In this document: one piece after another, positions 28,314 through 35,931 of the stretch | How positions within the stretch are numbered: position 1 is the stretch's first letter | How the letters are laid out: the number at the start of each line of letters is the position of its first letter | Source of the DNA: Streptomyces graminofaciens | GTDB lineage: Bacteria > Actinomycetota > Actinomycetes > Streptomycetales > Streptomycetaceae | NCBI RefSeq assembly: GCF_030294945.1 | Contig: NZ_AP018448.1 | Location: 5,796,001-5,860,000 of the forward strand | DNA length: 64,000 nucleotides | Direction: 5' to 3' | Notes under the pieces: model-generated | Database searches by the model: none | The model's input: the letters and a program-made list of their open reading frames with translations, nothing else | What the model was told of the DNA's origin: nothing | Made by a program: the position numbers and the translations under genes

Positions 28314-29687
28314 TCACGGCCGCAGTACGCCGGTTCGCCCGGCGGAGGGCACGGCGGTGGTGTCGCCCAGCGAGTCCTGGTGGGTCTCGCGTACGAACCA
28401 GACGGTGACGGCGGTGACGGCGGCGCCACCGCACAGGAGGAGGGCGACGGGGGTGCTGTCGCCGCTTCCGCCTACGAGGCTCTGGGCGATCAGCGGGGAG
28501 AACCCGGCGCCGATGAGGGTGGCGAGCTGGTAGCCGAGGGAGGCGCCGGTGTAGCGGACCCGGGTGCCGAACATCTCGGTGAGCAGCGCGCCGAGCGGCC
28601 CGTACATGACCGACTGGGCGATGCCGTGGCCGAGGATCACGGCGAGGATCAGCAGCCCGGGCGACTTGGAGTCGACCAGGGCCAGGACGGGGAAGGCGAG
28701 GGCGGCGGAGGCGATGGCTCCGGTCAGGACGACGGGGCGGCGTCCGACGCGGTCCGAGAGCGCGGATGCGCACGGCAGGACCACGAGGGCGACGGCGGCG
28801 GAGCAGGTCAGGGCGGTCAGCACCTGGGGGCGGGGGTAGCCGATCCCGGTGGCGTAGGCGATGAGGTAGCTGGTCAGCAGGGACTGGGCGGTGAAGGCGC
28901 CGATGCCGACGCAGGCGGCGAGCAGCAGCGCGCGCGGCCGGCGCAGCACGTCGACCAGCGGCAGCCGGGCCTCCGCCCGCTCGTCCTTGACCTTGGCGAA
29001 CAGCGGGCTCTCGACGACCTTGAGCCGCACGAACAGACCGACGCCCAGCAGGACGACGCTCAGCAGGAACGGGACGCGCCAGCCCCAGGCGGTGAACTGG
29101 TCGCGCGGCATGGCGACGACCAGGGTGACCACCACGGAGGAGAGCAGGGAGCCGAGCGGTGCTCCCATCTGCGTGAAGCTGGACCACAGGCCACGGCGCT
29201 TCTCGCCGGCGTGTTCGACGACCATGAGGGTGGCGCCGCCCCACTCACCGCCGATCGCGATGCCCTGGACGACGCGCAGGGTGATCAGCAGGACGGGAGC
29301 CCAGACCCCGATGGTCTCGTAGGTAGGCAGCAGGCCGATGAGGAAGCTGGCGCCGCCCATGAGGCCCATGGTGAGCAGAAGCATGGATTTACGGCCGAGG
29401 CGGTCGCCGAAGTGGCCGAAGACGATGCCGCCGAGCGGGCGGGCGAGATAGCCGGCGGCGAAGGTGCCGAACGCGGCGATGGTGCCCACGGCCGGGTCGG
29501 CGCCGGGGAAGAAGAGTTCGCCGAAGACGAGGGCGGCGACGGTGCCGTAGACGAGGAAGTCGTAGAACTCCACGGCCGTGCCGAGCAGCCCGGACAGGGC
29601 GACCCGCCTCAACTGCCGTGTGCGCTGTGTCTGTTCGGCTTCGGCGGCGGGGTTCGGGGGTGGTGATGCGACGGGGGACGAAGGCAT
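28314..29687 (-). CDS. MFS transporter, metabolite:proton symporter (MHS) family
   Basis: 457-aa, 12-TM transporter. TM1 reads GTAVEFYDFLVYGTVAALVF; loop 2-3 has GHFGDRLGRKSML, and RVVQGIAIGGEWGGA is the MHS hallmark (as in ProP, ShiA, KgtP). The ATG at 29685-29687 has AAGGGAG upstream. Likely imports a carboxylate, betaine or sugar acid; the substrate is not readable from sequence. Single-gene unit. Confidence 0.88.
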   Translation of the reverse strand: MPSSPVASPPPNPAAEAEQTQRTRQLRRVALSGLLGTAVEFYDFLVYGTVAALVFGELFFPGADPAVGTIAAFGTFAAGYLARPLGGIVFGHFGDRLGRKSMLLLTMGLMGGASFLIGLLPTYETIGVWAPVLLITLRVVQGIAIGGEWGGATLMVVEHAGEKRRGLWSSFTQMGAPLGSLLSSVVVTLVVAMPRDQFTAWGWRVPFLLSVVLLGVGLFVRLKVVESPLFAKVKDERAEARLPLVDVLRRPRALLLAACVGIGAFTAQSLLTSYLIAYATGIGYPRPQVLTALTCSAAVALVVLPCASALSDRVGRRPVVLTGAIASAALAFPVLALVDSKSPGLLILAVILGHGIAQSVMYGPLGALLTEMFGTRVRYTGASLGYQLATLIGAGFSPLIAQSLVGGSGDSTPVALLLCGGAAVTAVTVWFVRETHQDSLGDTTAVPSAGRTGVLRP

Positions 29688-29800
29688 CGCGGTCTCCCTT
29701 GAGCGGAGGGGGGAGGAGGGAGGGACACCGTGAAGGTAGGCGCCTTCATGCCTGCCGTCAATATTTTGCACAACATCGACTCGGGGTCGTCGTCGACGCC

Positions 29801-30160
29801 TCAGCGGGGTTCCAGGAACTCCAGCCGGTTGCCCACCGGGTCCTCGGAGTAGAAGCGGCGGTGGCCCGGGAGGTCGTCGTCCCAGGTGACGGGCGCCCCG
29901 CGCGCGGCGAGCCGGGCCGCGTACGTCTCGATGCCACGAACCCGCAGCCCGGGGTGGGCCTTCTTCGCCGGCCGAAAGCGGATCTCGACCCCCAGATGCA
30001 GGTGCACGGCCCCGGCCTGGAACCAGCAGCCGCCGCGCGCCGCGAGGACCGGCGGCTTCGGGACCTCGGTCATCCCGAGGACACCGACGTAGTACGCGCG
30101 CAGTTCGCCCTCGGAGCCCGGCGGCGCGGCGAGCTGGACATGGTCGACGGCGACGACCAT
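29801..30160 (-). CDS. VOC (glyoxalase/bleomycin-resistance) family protein
   Basis: 119 aa. MVVAVDHVQLAAPPGSEGEL opens a VOC fold, with GCWFQAGAVHLHLGVE, and RRFYSEDPVGNRLEFLEP at the end; His and Glu positions typical of metal ligands are present. Its ATG overlaps the tam stop codon (TGATG at 30158-30162), so it is translationally coupled to tam. Catalytic function is unknown. Confidence 0.85.
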   Translation of the reverse strand: MVVAVDHVQLAAPPGSEGELRAYYVGVLGMTEVPKPPVLAARGGCWFQAGAVHLHLGVEIRFRPAKKAHPGLRVRGIETYAARLAARGAPVTWDDDLPGHRRFYSEDPVGNRLEFLEPR

Positions 30161-30960
30161 CAGGCGACCTCCTTGCGGGCGACGACGAAGATGCGCCGGA
30201 ACGGGAAGACCGTGCCGTGCGCGCCGGCCGGATAGGCCTCGCGCAGCAGGGCCCGGTACTCGGCGACGAACGGCCCGGCGTCCTCGCCGAGCTCGGTGAG
30301 CACGGGCCTGAGGCCCGTCCCCTTCACCCAGTCCAGGACGGGGTCCTCGCCCTGGAGCACATGGATGTACGTCGTCTCCCAGGCGTCGACCGCGCAGCCG
30401 AGGCCCGCGAGGACGCCGAGGTAGGCGGCGGGGGTGCGCACTGCGTCCTCATGCCTGAGCGTCCGTCCGAGGCGGTCCCGCCAGCGGGCGGAGTGGGCGA
30501 GTTCGCGCATGAGGCGGTGGCTGGGCGAGTCGAAGTTGCCCGGCACCTGGAAGGCGAGGGTGCCGCCGGGAGCGAGCGCGTCCACCCAGACGGGGAGCCG
30601 CTCGACATGACCGGGCACCCATTGGAGGGTGGCGTTGCTGACGATCAGGTCGTACGGCTCCGGGGGTACCCAGGTGCGGACGTCGGCCGGGGCGAAGTCG
30701 ATGCGGCCGCCGCCCGGGGTGGGCCCTTCGTGGTCGACGTGGGCCTTGTCGAGCATCTCGGGCGAGTTGTCGTAACCGGTGATGTGAGCGGTGGGCCAGC
30801 GGTCGGCGAGCAGCCGGGTGACGTTGCCGGGGCCGCAGCCGAGGTCGGCGATGCGGGGCCGGTCGCCGGGCGGGTCCGGGACGCGGGCGAGGAGGTCGGC
30901 GAAGGGGCGGGCACGGTGGCCGGCGTGGCGGAGGTACTGGGCGGGGTCCCAAGTGGTCAT
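30160..30960 (-). CDS. tam: Trans-aconitate 2-methyltransferase
   Basis: 266-aa SAM-dependent methyltransferase. MTTWDPAQYLRHAGHRARPF is the Tam N-terminus, motif I is IADLGCGPGNVTRLLADRWP and VSNATLQWV follows. Tam methylates trans-aconitate, relieving inhibition of aconitase. The ATG at 30958-30960 has GGAAGG upstream. It is divergent from a MarR regulator, the arrangement known in S. coelicolor for tam/tamR, where TamR responds to citrate and aconitate. The downstream VOC gene overlaps it. Confidence 0.9.
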   Translation of the reverse strand: MTTWDPAQYLRHAGHRARPFADLLARVPDPPGDRPRIADLGCGPGNVTRLLADRWPTAHITGYDNSPEMLDKAHVDHEGPTPGGGRIDFAPADVRTWVPPEPYDLIVSNATLQWVPGHVERLPVWVDALAPGGTLAFQVPGNFDSPSHRLMRELAHSARWRDRLGRTLRHEDAVRTPAAYLGVLAGLGCAVDAWETTYIHVLQGEDPVLDWVKGTGLRPVLTELGEDAGPFVAEYRALLREAYPAGAHGTVFPFRRIFVVARKEVA

Positions 30961-30985
30961 GGCAACCACCTTCCCGCGTCCTTTA

Positions 30986-31090
30986 TCTCGATGTCAAGAG
31001 ACTTCATCCCAAGTGTCTTCACATCAAGAGTCTTTATTCCAAGAGTCTTTACGACAAGAAGCTTGATGCCAAGAGACTTCATGTCGACAC
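30986..31090. promoter_or_regulatory. Seven tandem 15-bp operator-like units in the tam-tamR region
   Basis: Units begin at 30986, 31001, 31016, 31031, 31046, 31061 and 31076 with exact 15-bp period. Most read as (T/A)CTT(C/T/G)AT..CAAGAG, and each forms an imperfect palindrome with the start of the next (for example TCTCGATGTCAAGAGA at 30986-31001). They fill the divergent promoter region between tam and tamR and are the likely TamR binding sites. Confidence 0.8.
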
Positions 31091-31109
31091 AACCATTACA
31101 CTGATCGTC

Positions 31110-31607
31110 ATGGAGGACGAGGTCGATCGGCTGGTCGCAGCGTGGCGCCGGGAGCGCCCCGACCTCGACGTGGAGCCGCTGGAAGTACTGAGCCGGGTGA
31201 GCAGACTCGCCCGGCATCTGGATCGCGCGCGCAGGCTGGCGTTCTCCGAGCATCAACTGGAGCCCTGGGAGTTCGACGTACTGACGGCGCTGAGGCGCGC
31301 CGGGTCGCCATATCAGCTCTCGCCCGGTCAGCTGCTCACGCAGACGCTGGTGACCTCGGGCACGATGACGAACCGTATCGACCGGCTGGCGAAGAAGGGC
31401 CTGGTCGAGCGGCTGCCCGACCCCAGCGACCGGCGCGGTGTGCTGGTCCGGCTGACGGACGAGGGCCGGGACCGGGCGGACCAGGCGCTCGCCGGACTCC
31501 TCGACCAGGAGCGGGCGATCCTGGCCGAGCTGTCCCGGTCCCAGAGGGGCGAACTGGCGGCCCTGCTACGCCAGTTGACCGCACCGTTCGACAACATCCC
31601 CGGTTAA
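31110..31607 (+). CDS. tamR: MarR-family regulator TamR
   Basis: 165-aa MarR protein: dimerisation helices at both ends and a central winged helix (YQLSPGQLLTQTLVTSGTMT, NRIDRLAKKGLVER with DPSDRRGVLVRLTDEG). It is divergent from tam. By homology of context with S. coelicolor TamR it should repress tam and itself and be released by trans-aconitate or citrate-type ligands. The ATG at 31110 has no clear Shine-Dalgarno sequence. Confidence 0.88.
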   Translation: MEDEVDRLVAAWRRERPDLDVEPLEVLSRVSRLARHLDRARRLAFSEHQLEPWEFDVLTALRRAGSPYQLSPGQLLTQTLVTSGTMTNRIDRLAKKGLVERLPDPSDRRGVLVRLTDEGRDRADQALAGLLDQERAILAELSRSQRGELAALLRQLTAPFDNIPG

Positions 31608-31642
31608 GGGCCTGCCGGGCGGATCCCGCCAGAGAGGCGGGG

Positions 31643-31686
31643 TGGCACGCACATCTGCAGACGCCGGGGCCTGGCACGCACATCTG
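31643..31686. repeat. Direct repeat in tamR 3' region
   Basis: TGGCACGCACATCTG occurs at 31643-31657 and again at 31672-31686 (29-bp period), between the convergent tamR and LuxR-type gene. No terminator-like hairpin was noted with it. Confidence 0.6.
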
Positions 31687-31729
31687 TGGCGTTGTCGTAG
31701 GTTGCCACTCCCTCAATCACCGGCGGCTA

Positions 31730-32515
31730 TCAGGCGCTGCTGCTTTCCTCCGGCAGGATCCGCCCGGCGGGCCCCAAGTCGACCGGTCCGACCCCGGCGC
31801 GGCGCGCGAGCGCCACGGCGGCGAGGGTGCTGTGGACGCCCAGCTTCCCGAGGACGTTCTGCATATGGGTACGGACGGTGTGCGGGGAGAGGAACAGGCG
31901 CTCGGCGACGGCCTTGCGCCCCAGCCCCGCCACCATGCATCGCAGGACTTCCCGCTCACGCGGAGTGAGTGACTCAACAAGCCGCTCACTCTCCGTGCGG
32001 TGTTTGCGGGCGGCGGTCAACTCACGCAGCACACCCGTGAGAAGCGCGGGCGGCAGATGCGTCTCATCCCGCAGCACGCCTCGGATGACCGTGAGCAACC
32101 GGGACAGCGAGCAGTCCTTGGCGACCCAGCCGCAGGCCCCGGCCTGCAACGCGAGCGCGGCCCGGCGTGGATCGTCCTTCTCGGCGAGGACGACGGTCCG
32201 TACGCTGGGCTGCCCCTGGCGCACCCCGGCGACGAGCGAGATGCCGTCGACGAGGCCGTCCTCGCTGCCTTCCTGCACGGCCTGTATGCCTATCGCGGCG
32301 GGACGCGCGCCGGGGGCATGACACCCGAGGTCGGCGTCGACGAGCAGTACGTCGAACTTGCGGCCCTCCGCCGCCGCGCGTTCCAGGCAGCGCAGCGCGG
32401 CGGGGCCGCTGCCGGCCGCGGACACGTCGACGTCCGGCTCGGCGGCGAGGGCCGCGGCGAGCGACTCGGCGAAGATGCGGTGGTCGTCGACGACCAGGAC
32501 TCGGATGCGAACCAC
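31730..32515 (-). CDS. LuxR/NarL-type response regulator
   Basis: 261 aa. Receiver domain: acidic pair in VLVVDDHR (Asp10-Asp11), phosphoacceptor in LLVDADLG (Asp60), Lys in WVAKD. A roughly 25-residue insertion follows the phosphoacceptor (GCHAPGARPAAIGIQAVQEG), unusual for the fold. The C-terminal HTH shows LTPREREVLRCMVAGLGRKA and HTVRTHMQNVLGKLGVHST. GTG 32513-32515 preceded by GGGGG. No cognate kinase is adjacent. Inverted arms CCCCCACTGG/GTCGGGGG flank the start. Confidence 0.85.
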   Translation of the reverse strand: MVRIRVLVVDDHRIFAESLAAALAAEPDVDVSAAGSGPAALRCLERAAAEGRKFDVLLVDADLGCHAPGARPAAIGIQAVQEGSEDGLVDGISLVAGVRQGQPSVRTVVLAEKDDPRRAALALQAGACGWVAKDCSLSRLLTVIRGVLRDETHLPPALLTGVLRELTAARKHRTESERLVESLTPREREVLRCMVAGLGRKAVAERLFLSPHTVRTHMQNVLGKLGVHSTLAAVALARRAGVGPVDLGPAGRILPEESSSA

Positions 32516-32766
32516 TGAAACCCCCACTGGTCGGGGGACAACCGGCGCGGGTACGGCGCGCGGAGTGGTCCCCGGCTTCACACCTGGGACGGGGCTGCCG
32601 CAGCCGCACGGCCGCCGCCGTGCTGAACCGCTACCCCCACTCCGGGCGTCGTACCCGAACTGTCTCGCCCCCTGATCAGCACCGGCCCCCACCGATGCTG
32701 TTCATCAGGGTACGGCCGGGCGGCAGGAGCGGAAGGTAATTTGCAGAACTGGTTGGCCAGCGCGTT

Positions 32767-32772
32767 TATGGT
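32767..32772 (+). promoter_or_regulatory. Possible -10 element for a leaderless GNAT transcript
   Basis: TATGGT lies 7 nt before the ATG at 32780, and that ATG lacks a Shine-Dalgarno sequence. A TTGCAG at 32741 is rather far (20 bp) for a -35. Confidence 0.35.
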
Positions 32773-32779
32773 GTGCCGC

Positions 32780-33223
32780 ATGTTTCGTATCGAGACAGAA
32801 GTCGACAAAGTGCGAGCCCAATTGCTGCGTTCCCGGTTGCGGGACAGCGACACGGCGGCCTCGCCGATCCTCCGCTCCCTGCGCGGAACCCCTGCTGAAC
32901 GGGAAGCTCCGCTCCAGGTGTGGGCGCTGGACGGAGCGGGTGGCCTGGTGGGCGGGCTGGTCGGCCACACCTGGGCCGGCTGGCTCCATGTGACCTGTCT
33001 GTGGGTCGACGAACGGCACCGGGGAGCGGGTCTCGGTTCGCAACTGCTTTCGGAGGCGGAACGATTGGCCGTCGCCGAGCGGGGCTGCCGGGCGGCCCGC
33101 CTGGAGACCTGGGACTTCCAAGCACCGGAGTTCTACCAGCGGCTCGGGTACGAGGTGGTGTGCGTGATTCCGGACTATCCGCCCGGGATCACGGAGTACA
33201 CGCTGACGAAAAAGCTCAGCTGA
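32780..33223 (+). CDS. GNAT-family N-acetyltransferase
   Basis: About 147 aa. VWALDGAGGLVGGLVGHTWA, WVDERHRGAGLGSQLLSEAE (acetyl-CoA loop R-x-x-G-x-G/A), then ARLETWDFQAPEFYQRLGYE match the GNAT fold. It starts MFRIETEVDK at 32780; the in-frame ATG at 32768 is an alternative. Substrate unknown. Its 3' end overlaps the remnant of a minus-strand gene by 8 bp. Confidence 0.82.
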   Translation: MFRIETEVDKVRAQLLRSRLRDSDTAASPILRSLRGTPAEREAPLQVWALDGAGGLVGGLVGHTWAGWLHVTCLWVDERHRGAGLGSQLLSEAERLAVAERGCRAARLETWDFQAPEFYQRLGYEVVCVIPDYPPGITEYTLTKKLS

Positions 33224-33480
33224 GCAGTCGCGGCGAGGTCCAGGCCGCGTGGCGGAGGATCGTGCGGACGGTGACGCTGTCCGGGGCCAGGCCGAGCGCC
33301 GCGTTGTGTACGGCGATGGCGGGGGGCGGTCCAATCGCTGCCCCATGCGTCCGGCTCGGCGGGCGGCACGGGCTACGGCCTGGCTGCGCGGGCGTCCAGG
33401 GCACGCATGCCGTTGGCTGCCAGGGAGATCCCGGCGCCCGCGTCGTCGAGGGCGCCCGTGGGCTCGATCCGCTTTGACGG
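33216..33480 (-). pseudogene. Remnant of a FAD-dependent monooxygenase
   Basis: Two minus-strand fragments in different frames. About 33373-33430 encodes DDAGAGISLAANGMRALDAR, the (V)GAGI-L-NG-RALDALG motif after the FAD-binding fold of aromatic-ring monooxygenases. About 33216-33310 encodes a C-terminus like that family (PPAIAVHNAALGLAPDS, ending HAAWTSPRLLS). The Rossmann GxGxxG segment and most of the middle are missing. I infer an internally deleted, frameshifted gene. Confidence 0.45.
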
Positions 33481-33514
33481 ACATCCGAGATCAGGGGTTC
33501 CGCCACCCGTGCCC

Positions 33515-33673
33515 AGCCCCCGTAAACACGCGGTGGTACGGACGTTCCTGGCGGCCCAGGGTGTGACCGACCCTGCGGGGCGCGCCATCACCCTGTTGAC
33601 CTGCGTCGATGGGCTGGTCTTCGAGCGGCGGATGGCTGGGGGAGAGGGGTGCTGCGGAGGGAGGACGTCTTGA
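33515..33673 (+). pseudogene. Remnant of a TetR-family regulator C-terminus
   Basis: RKHAVVRTFLAAQGVTDPAG and RAITLLTCVDGLVFERRMAG resemble the end of TetR C-terminal domains (L..LGV.DP..RA..L...DGL..ER). No HTH is present upstream. It is divergent from the monooxygenase remnant, as intact monooxygenase/TetR pairs often are. Confidence 0.45.
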
Positions 33674-33879
33674 TGTTGGTGGTGGCAGGACTGAGCCCGT
33701 CGGGCGGGGCTGAGCGGCCCGGCGCCGGCGCCGTTCGGGAGATCCCATAGAAGTCACGCACTCGGCATCGTGGTCGAGGCAGGCTCCGATACTCAGTGGC
33801 CTCACCGGGTCACCATTGGACGGTGGTTGAGTACGGGCACTCATGTTTGCCATCCGATGCGTGTAGCACGATTCCACAC

Positions 33880-34518
33880 ATGCCACAGCGACCCCGCCAT
33901 CTCAGACCACTCTCGAAGACGCTCCTGACTCTGGCCACAGTGTTCGGCCTGATCGGGGCTGTGGGGCTGCTGCGGCTGGCCGACCGGATCTGGAGCGGCG
34001 CCCCCTACCCGGTCGCGGATCCAGCGGCCACGGCTCAGCGTCTGGACCGTCATACCCAGGCCGTGTACGACGTGCTCGGTCTGCCGAACGCCGAATTGAA
34101 GTCGGGCTACGGCAACGACGGAAACGGATACGGCTGCCACTACAGAGGGCTGCGAAACTTGTTCAAGCAATTGCCGAGCACCCCTCCGAGCGTTCCGGGC
34201 GTGGTCGACGTCAGCAATGAATGGGCAGTTAAGGGCAATTCCACAGCCGAGGTGCAGGCGGCTCTGCGGCGAGCTCGAAAGGCACTGAACGCCCAGGGGT
34301 GGCAGGTCACCCGGTACAGCCGTATCAAGGACATGATCGACCTGGTTGTGCGGCCCCCGGGTTCCGTCGACTCGGTCCGGATCAGCACATACCCGCGGGG
34401 CCTGCTGACGGTCTCCGCGTACGCCGCATGCGCCCGCTACCCGTCGGGCACTCTGCTGGACGACTTGGGCATGCCGAAACTTCCTGCGCAGCGGGCACCG
34501 ACCCAGCTTCGCGGCTGA
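33880..34518 (+). CDS. Membrane-anchored or secreted protein of unknown function
   Basis: About 212 aa. An N-terminal hydrophobic segment (LLTLATVFGLIGAVGLLRLA) after a basic stretch is a membrane anchor or uncleaved signal. The extracytoplasmic part has two cysteines and a helix-strand pattern, ALRRARKALNAQGWQVTRYS. This resembles the AIRDALKKQGFEIVGYRSD segment of the lipoprotein at 42113, suggesting a shared domain. The ATG at 33880 lacks a ribosome-binding site and may be leaderless. Family not recognised. Confidence 0.6.
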   Translation: MPQRPRHLRPLSKTLLTLATVFGLIGAVGLLRLADRIWSGAPYPVADPAATAQRLDRHTQAVYDVLGLPNAELKSGYGNDGNGYGCHYRGLRNLFKQLPSTPPSVPGVVDVSNEWAVKGNSTAEVQAALRRARKALNAQGWQVTRYSRIKDMIDLVVRPPGSVDSVRISTYPRGLLTVSAYAACARYPSGTLLDDLGMPKLPAQRAPTQLRG

Positions 34519-34543
34519 CGGCTCGGGCTCCTGGGCGGTGAAC

Positions 34544-34785
34544 TCAGCCGTACCAGGTGATGTTGCAGACGTAGACGCACTCATGGCGCGACACGGCGAG
34601 GAAGCAAATGAAGCCTCCCGCGGAGAAGGTCGAACTCGCGCAGGCCACCTTCCTTGTCCGTGGGGCGGCCGACCTGCACAGAATCGGGTCCGAGGGCAGC
34701 GAACTCGGTGGCGAGCCGATCGACCTCGGCGACGACGCCGGGAGGAAGCCCTCCAGTGACGTACTCCTCGCTCGTTTTAGTCCCA
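34544..34785 (-). pseudogene. Frameshifted small protein, possible toxin partner of the DUF6247-like gene
   Basis: Reading minus-strand frames in sequence gives SDWTWD, then EEYVTGGLPPGVVAEVDRLA with TEFAALGPDSVQVGRP, then GGFICFLAVSRHECVYVCNI ending in TWYG and a stop. Three frames must be joined, so at least two frameshifts interrupt it (near 34780 and 34613). The order and length resemble a RelE-like small protein. The GTG start would overlap the stop of the upstream DUF6247-like gene. Confidence 0.5.
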
Positions 34786-34796
34786 GGTCCAGTCGC

Positions 34797-35144
34797 TCAC
34801 AGACCCGCCTCTGCCTCCGCCGCCTCCCGGATGCGCCGGATCTCGGCGATCACGTCGGCCGGGTCCTGCTCCCCGCCGTCGACGATCCGCTCCAGTTCGC
34901 GCAGCCGGACGGCCCGCTGCGGGTGCCGTTCGATCGCGACGAAGACGGCCCACGAGTGCACGAAGGCCCGCAGCGGGGCGAGGCTCTGCGTCTGCTGGGC
35001 GTTCGTCGTAGCCTCGAACAGGTGCTGGGTCAGGGCAGGCACCCGGCTCGGCGTGATCCGCGCGACCGCCGCCCGCAGCGCGTCGGGGGTCGGCTCGGGC
35101 ATGGGGATCAGTGGCCCGTACGAGCCGTCGGGCTGGGCGCTCAC
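34797..35144 (-). CDS. DUF6247-like small protein, putative antitoxin
   Basis: 115 aa. YGPLIPMPEPTPDALRAAVA, then an all-helical middle (LRAFVHSWAVFVAIERHPQR) and a charged tail EIRRIREAAEAEAGL. I recall this layout as the DUF6247 family, which is found upstream of small toxin-like genes in Streptomyces. Its partner at 34544-34785 is frameshifted, so this gene may be orphaned. Confidence 0.6.
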   Translation of the reverse strand: MSAQPDGSYGPLIPMPEPTPDALRAAVARITPSRVPALTQHLFEATTNAQQTQSLAPLRAFVHSWAVFVAIERHPQRAVRLRELERIVDGGEQDPADVIAEIRRIREAAEAEAGL

Positions 35145-35686
35145 GGAGACCTCCGGTGCGGGTGAGGCGGTTCTCGTACGGTTTCTCCACGTCGCCCCTC
35201 ACACCGCAGGCCCCACAAGCTGACCGTGTCGCGAACGTATCGGCGAGCGGCGGGCGCGGAGGCGAGGTCGTGACCGGGAAAGGACATCAGGCCGCGCGCC
35301 CGGGGTTTGGACGGCCGGGAAGCCGACAGGCCGAGGGAAATCTCCTCTGCCGACGTCACGGCAGGAGCTCGGCCCGAGCGGTCCCGCTTCGCTCCACCGA
35401 GACGAGCACCCCGAGACCTGGCGATGAGCAACGCGTCCCCGAGCGCGTCGGCCAACTGAGTTGCCAGCGCGTCGAATTCCCCGACATTCACATGCCCCAC
35501 GGGGAGCGCGTCCCGCAGTCGGCTGAGGAGCCGCTCCCCCAGACCGAGTTGCACGTCCTCGACCCTGTCGGCGAACCGAGAGACAGTGCCGTCGCCGTCC
35601 GTAAGGAGCAGACAGGCCCGACCATGGGTACCGGTCCAAGGGAGGAGCCGTACGCGGTTCACCTCGTCGTCGCCCATGCCACTCAT
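35141..35686 (-). CDS. Hypothetical protein, possibly a fusion of two gene remnants
   Basis: 181 aa. Residues 1-95 (DDEVNRVRLLPWTGTHGRAC, FADRVEDVQLGLGERLLSRL, ALPVGHVNVGEF) look like a conserved streptomycete hypothetical protein. The C-terminal part contains LMSFPGHDLASAPAARRYVR DTVSLWGL, like the N-terminus of anti-sigma-type ATP-binding proteins, then Arg/Pro-rich sequence. The junction suggests read-through into a truncated second gene. The ATG overlaps the stop of the remnant upstream (ATGA at 35683-35686). Confidence 0.45.
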   Translation of the reverse strand: MSGMGDDEVNRVRLLPWTGTHGRACLLLTDGDGTVSRFADRVEDVQLGLGERLLSRLRDALPVGHVNVGEFDALATQLADALGDALLIARSRGARLGGAKRDRSGRAPAVTSAEEISLGLSASRPSKPRARGLMSFPGHDLASAPAARRYVRDTVSLWGLRCEGRRGETVREPPHPHRRSP

Positions 35687-35916
35687 GAAGCCACCCCCAG
35701 GCAGGCGTGGACGTCACGCGTGTCCAGGTCGACGCCGTACGTGGCACACCACAGGATGTCGCGTCGCAACCGCTGCAACCGGGCCTTCTCCGCGGAATCA
35801 TGCGCGGCGAGGTAGGAGCGGACGAGGCGGGTGATGGCGCCGTCGATGGGCTCGTACCAGGCGCGGACGGTGGGGGCGATGAGGGCTTGAACCTGTGTGG
35901 ACTCAAGTGGCGTCGA
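35683..35916 (-). pseudogene. 5'-truncated conserved gene next to the IS1380 element
   Basis: An open stretch of 76 codons ending in VASTGA encodes APTVRAWYEPIDGAITRLVR, SYLAAHDSAEKARLQRLRRD and ILWCATYGVDLDTRDVHACL. The composition is that of a real protein, but there is no start codon and an in-frame TAG lies at 35917-35919. The stop overlaps the start of the 35141 gene, so the two were once coupled. The IS1380-family element begins 16 bp upstream. Family not recognised. Confidence 0.5.
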
Positions 35917-35931
35917 CTAGCGAGGCGTTAG

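Noticed and set aside
30986..31090. CRISPR array
   Set aside because: Repeats are 15 bp, contiguous and without unique spacers; they fit an operator array. No cas gene is in the window.
32767..32770. ATG at 32768 as the GNAT start
   Set aside because: It coincides with the -10-like TATGGT; the family start at 32780 is better, though not proven.
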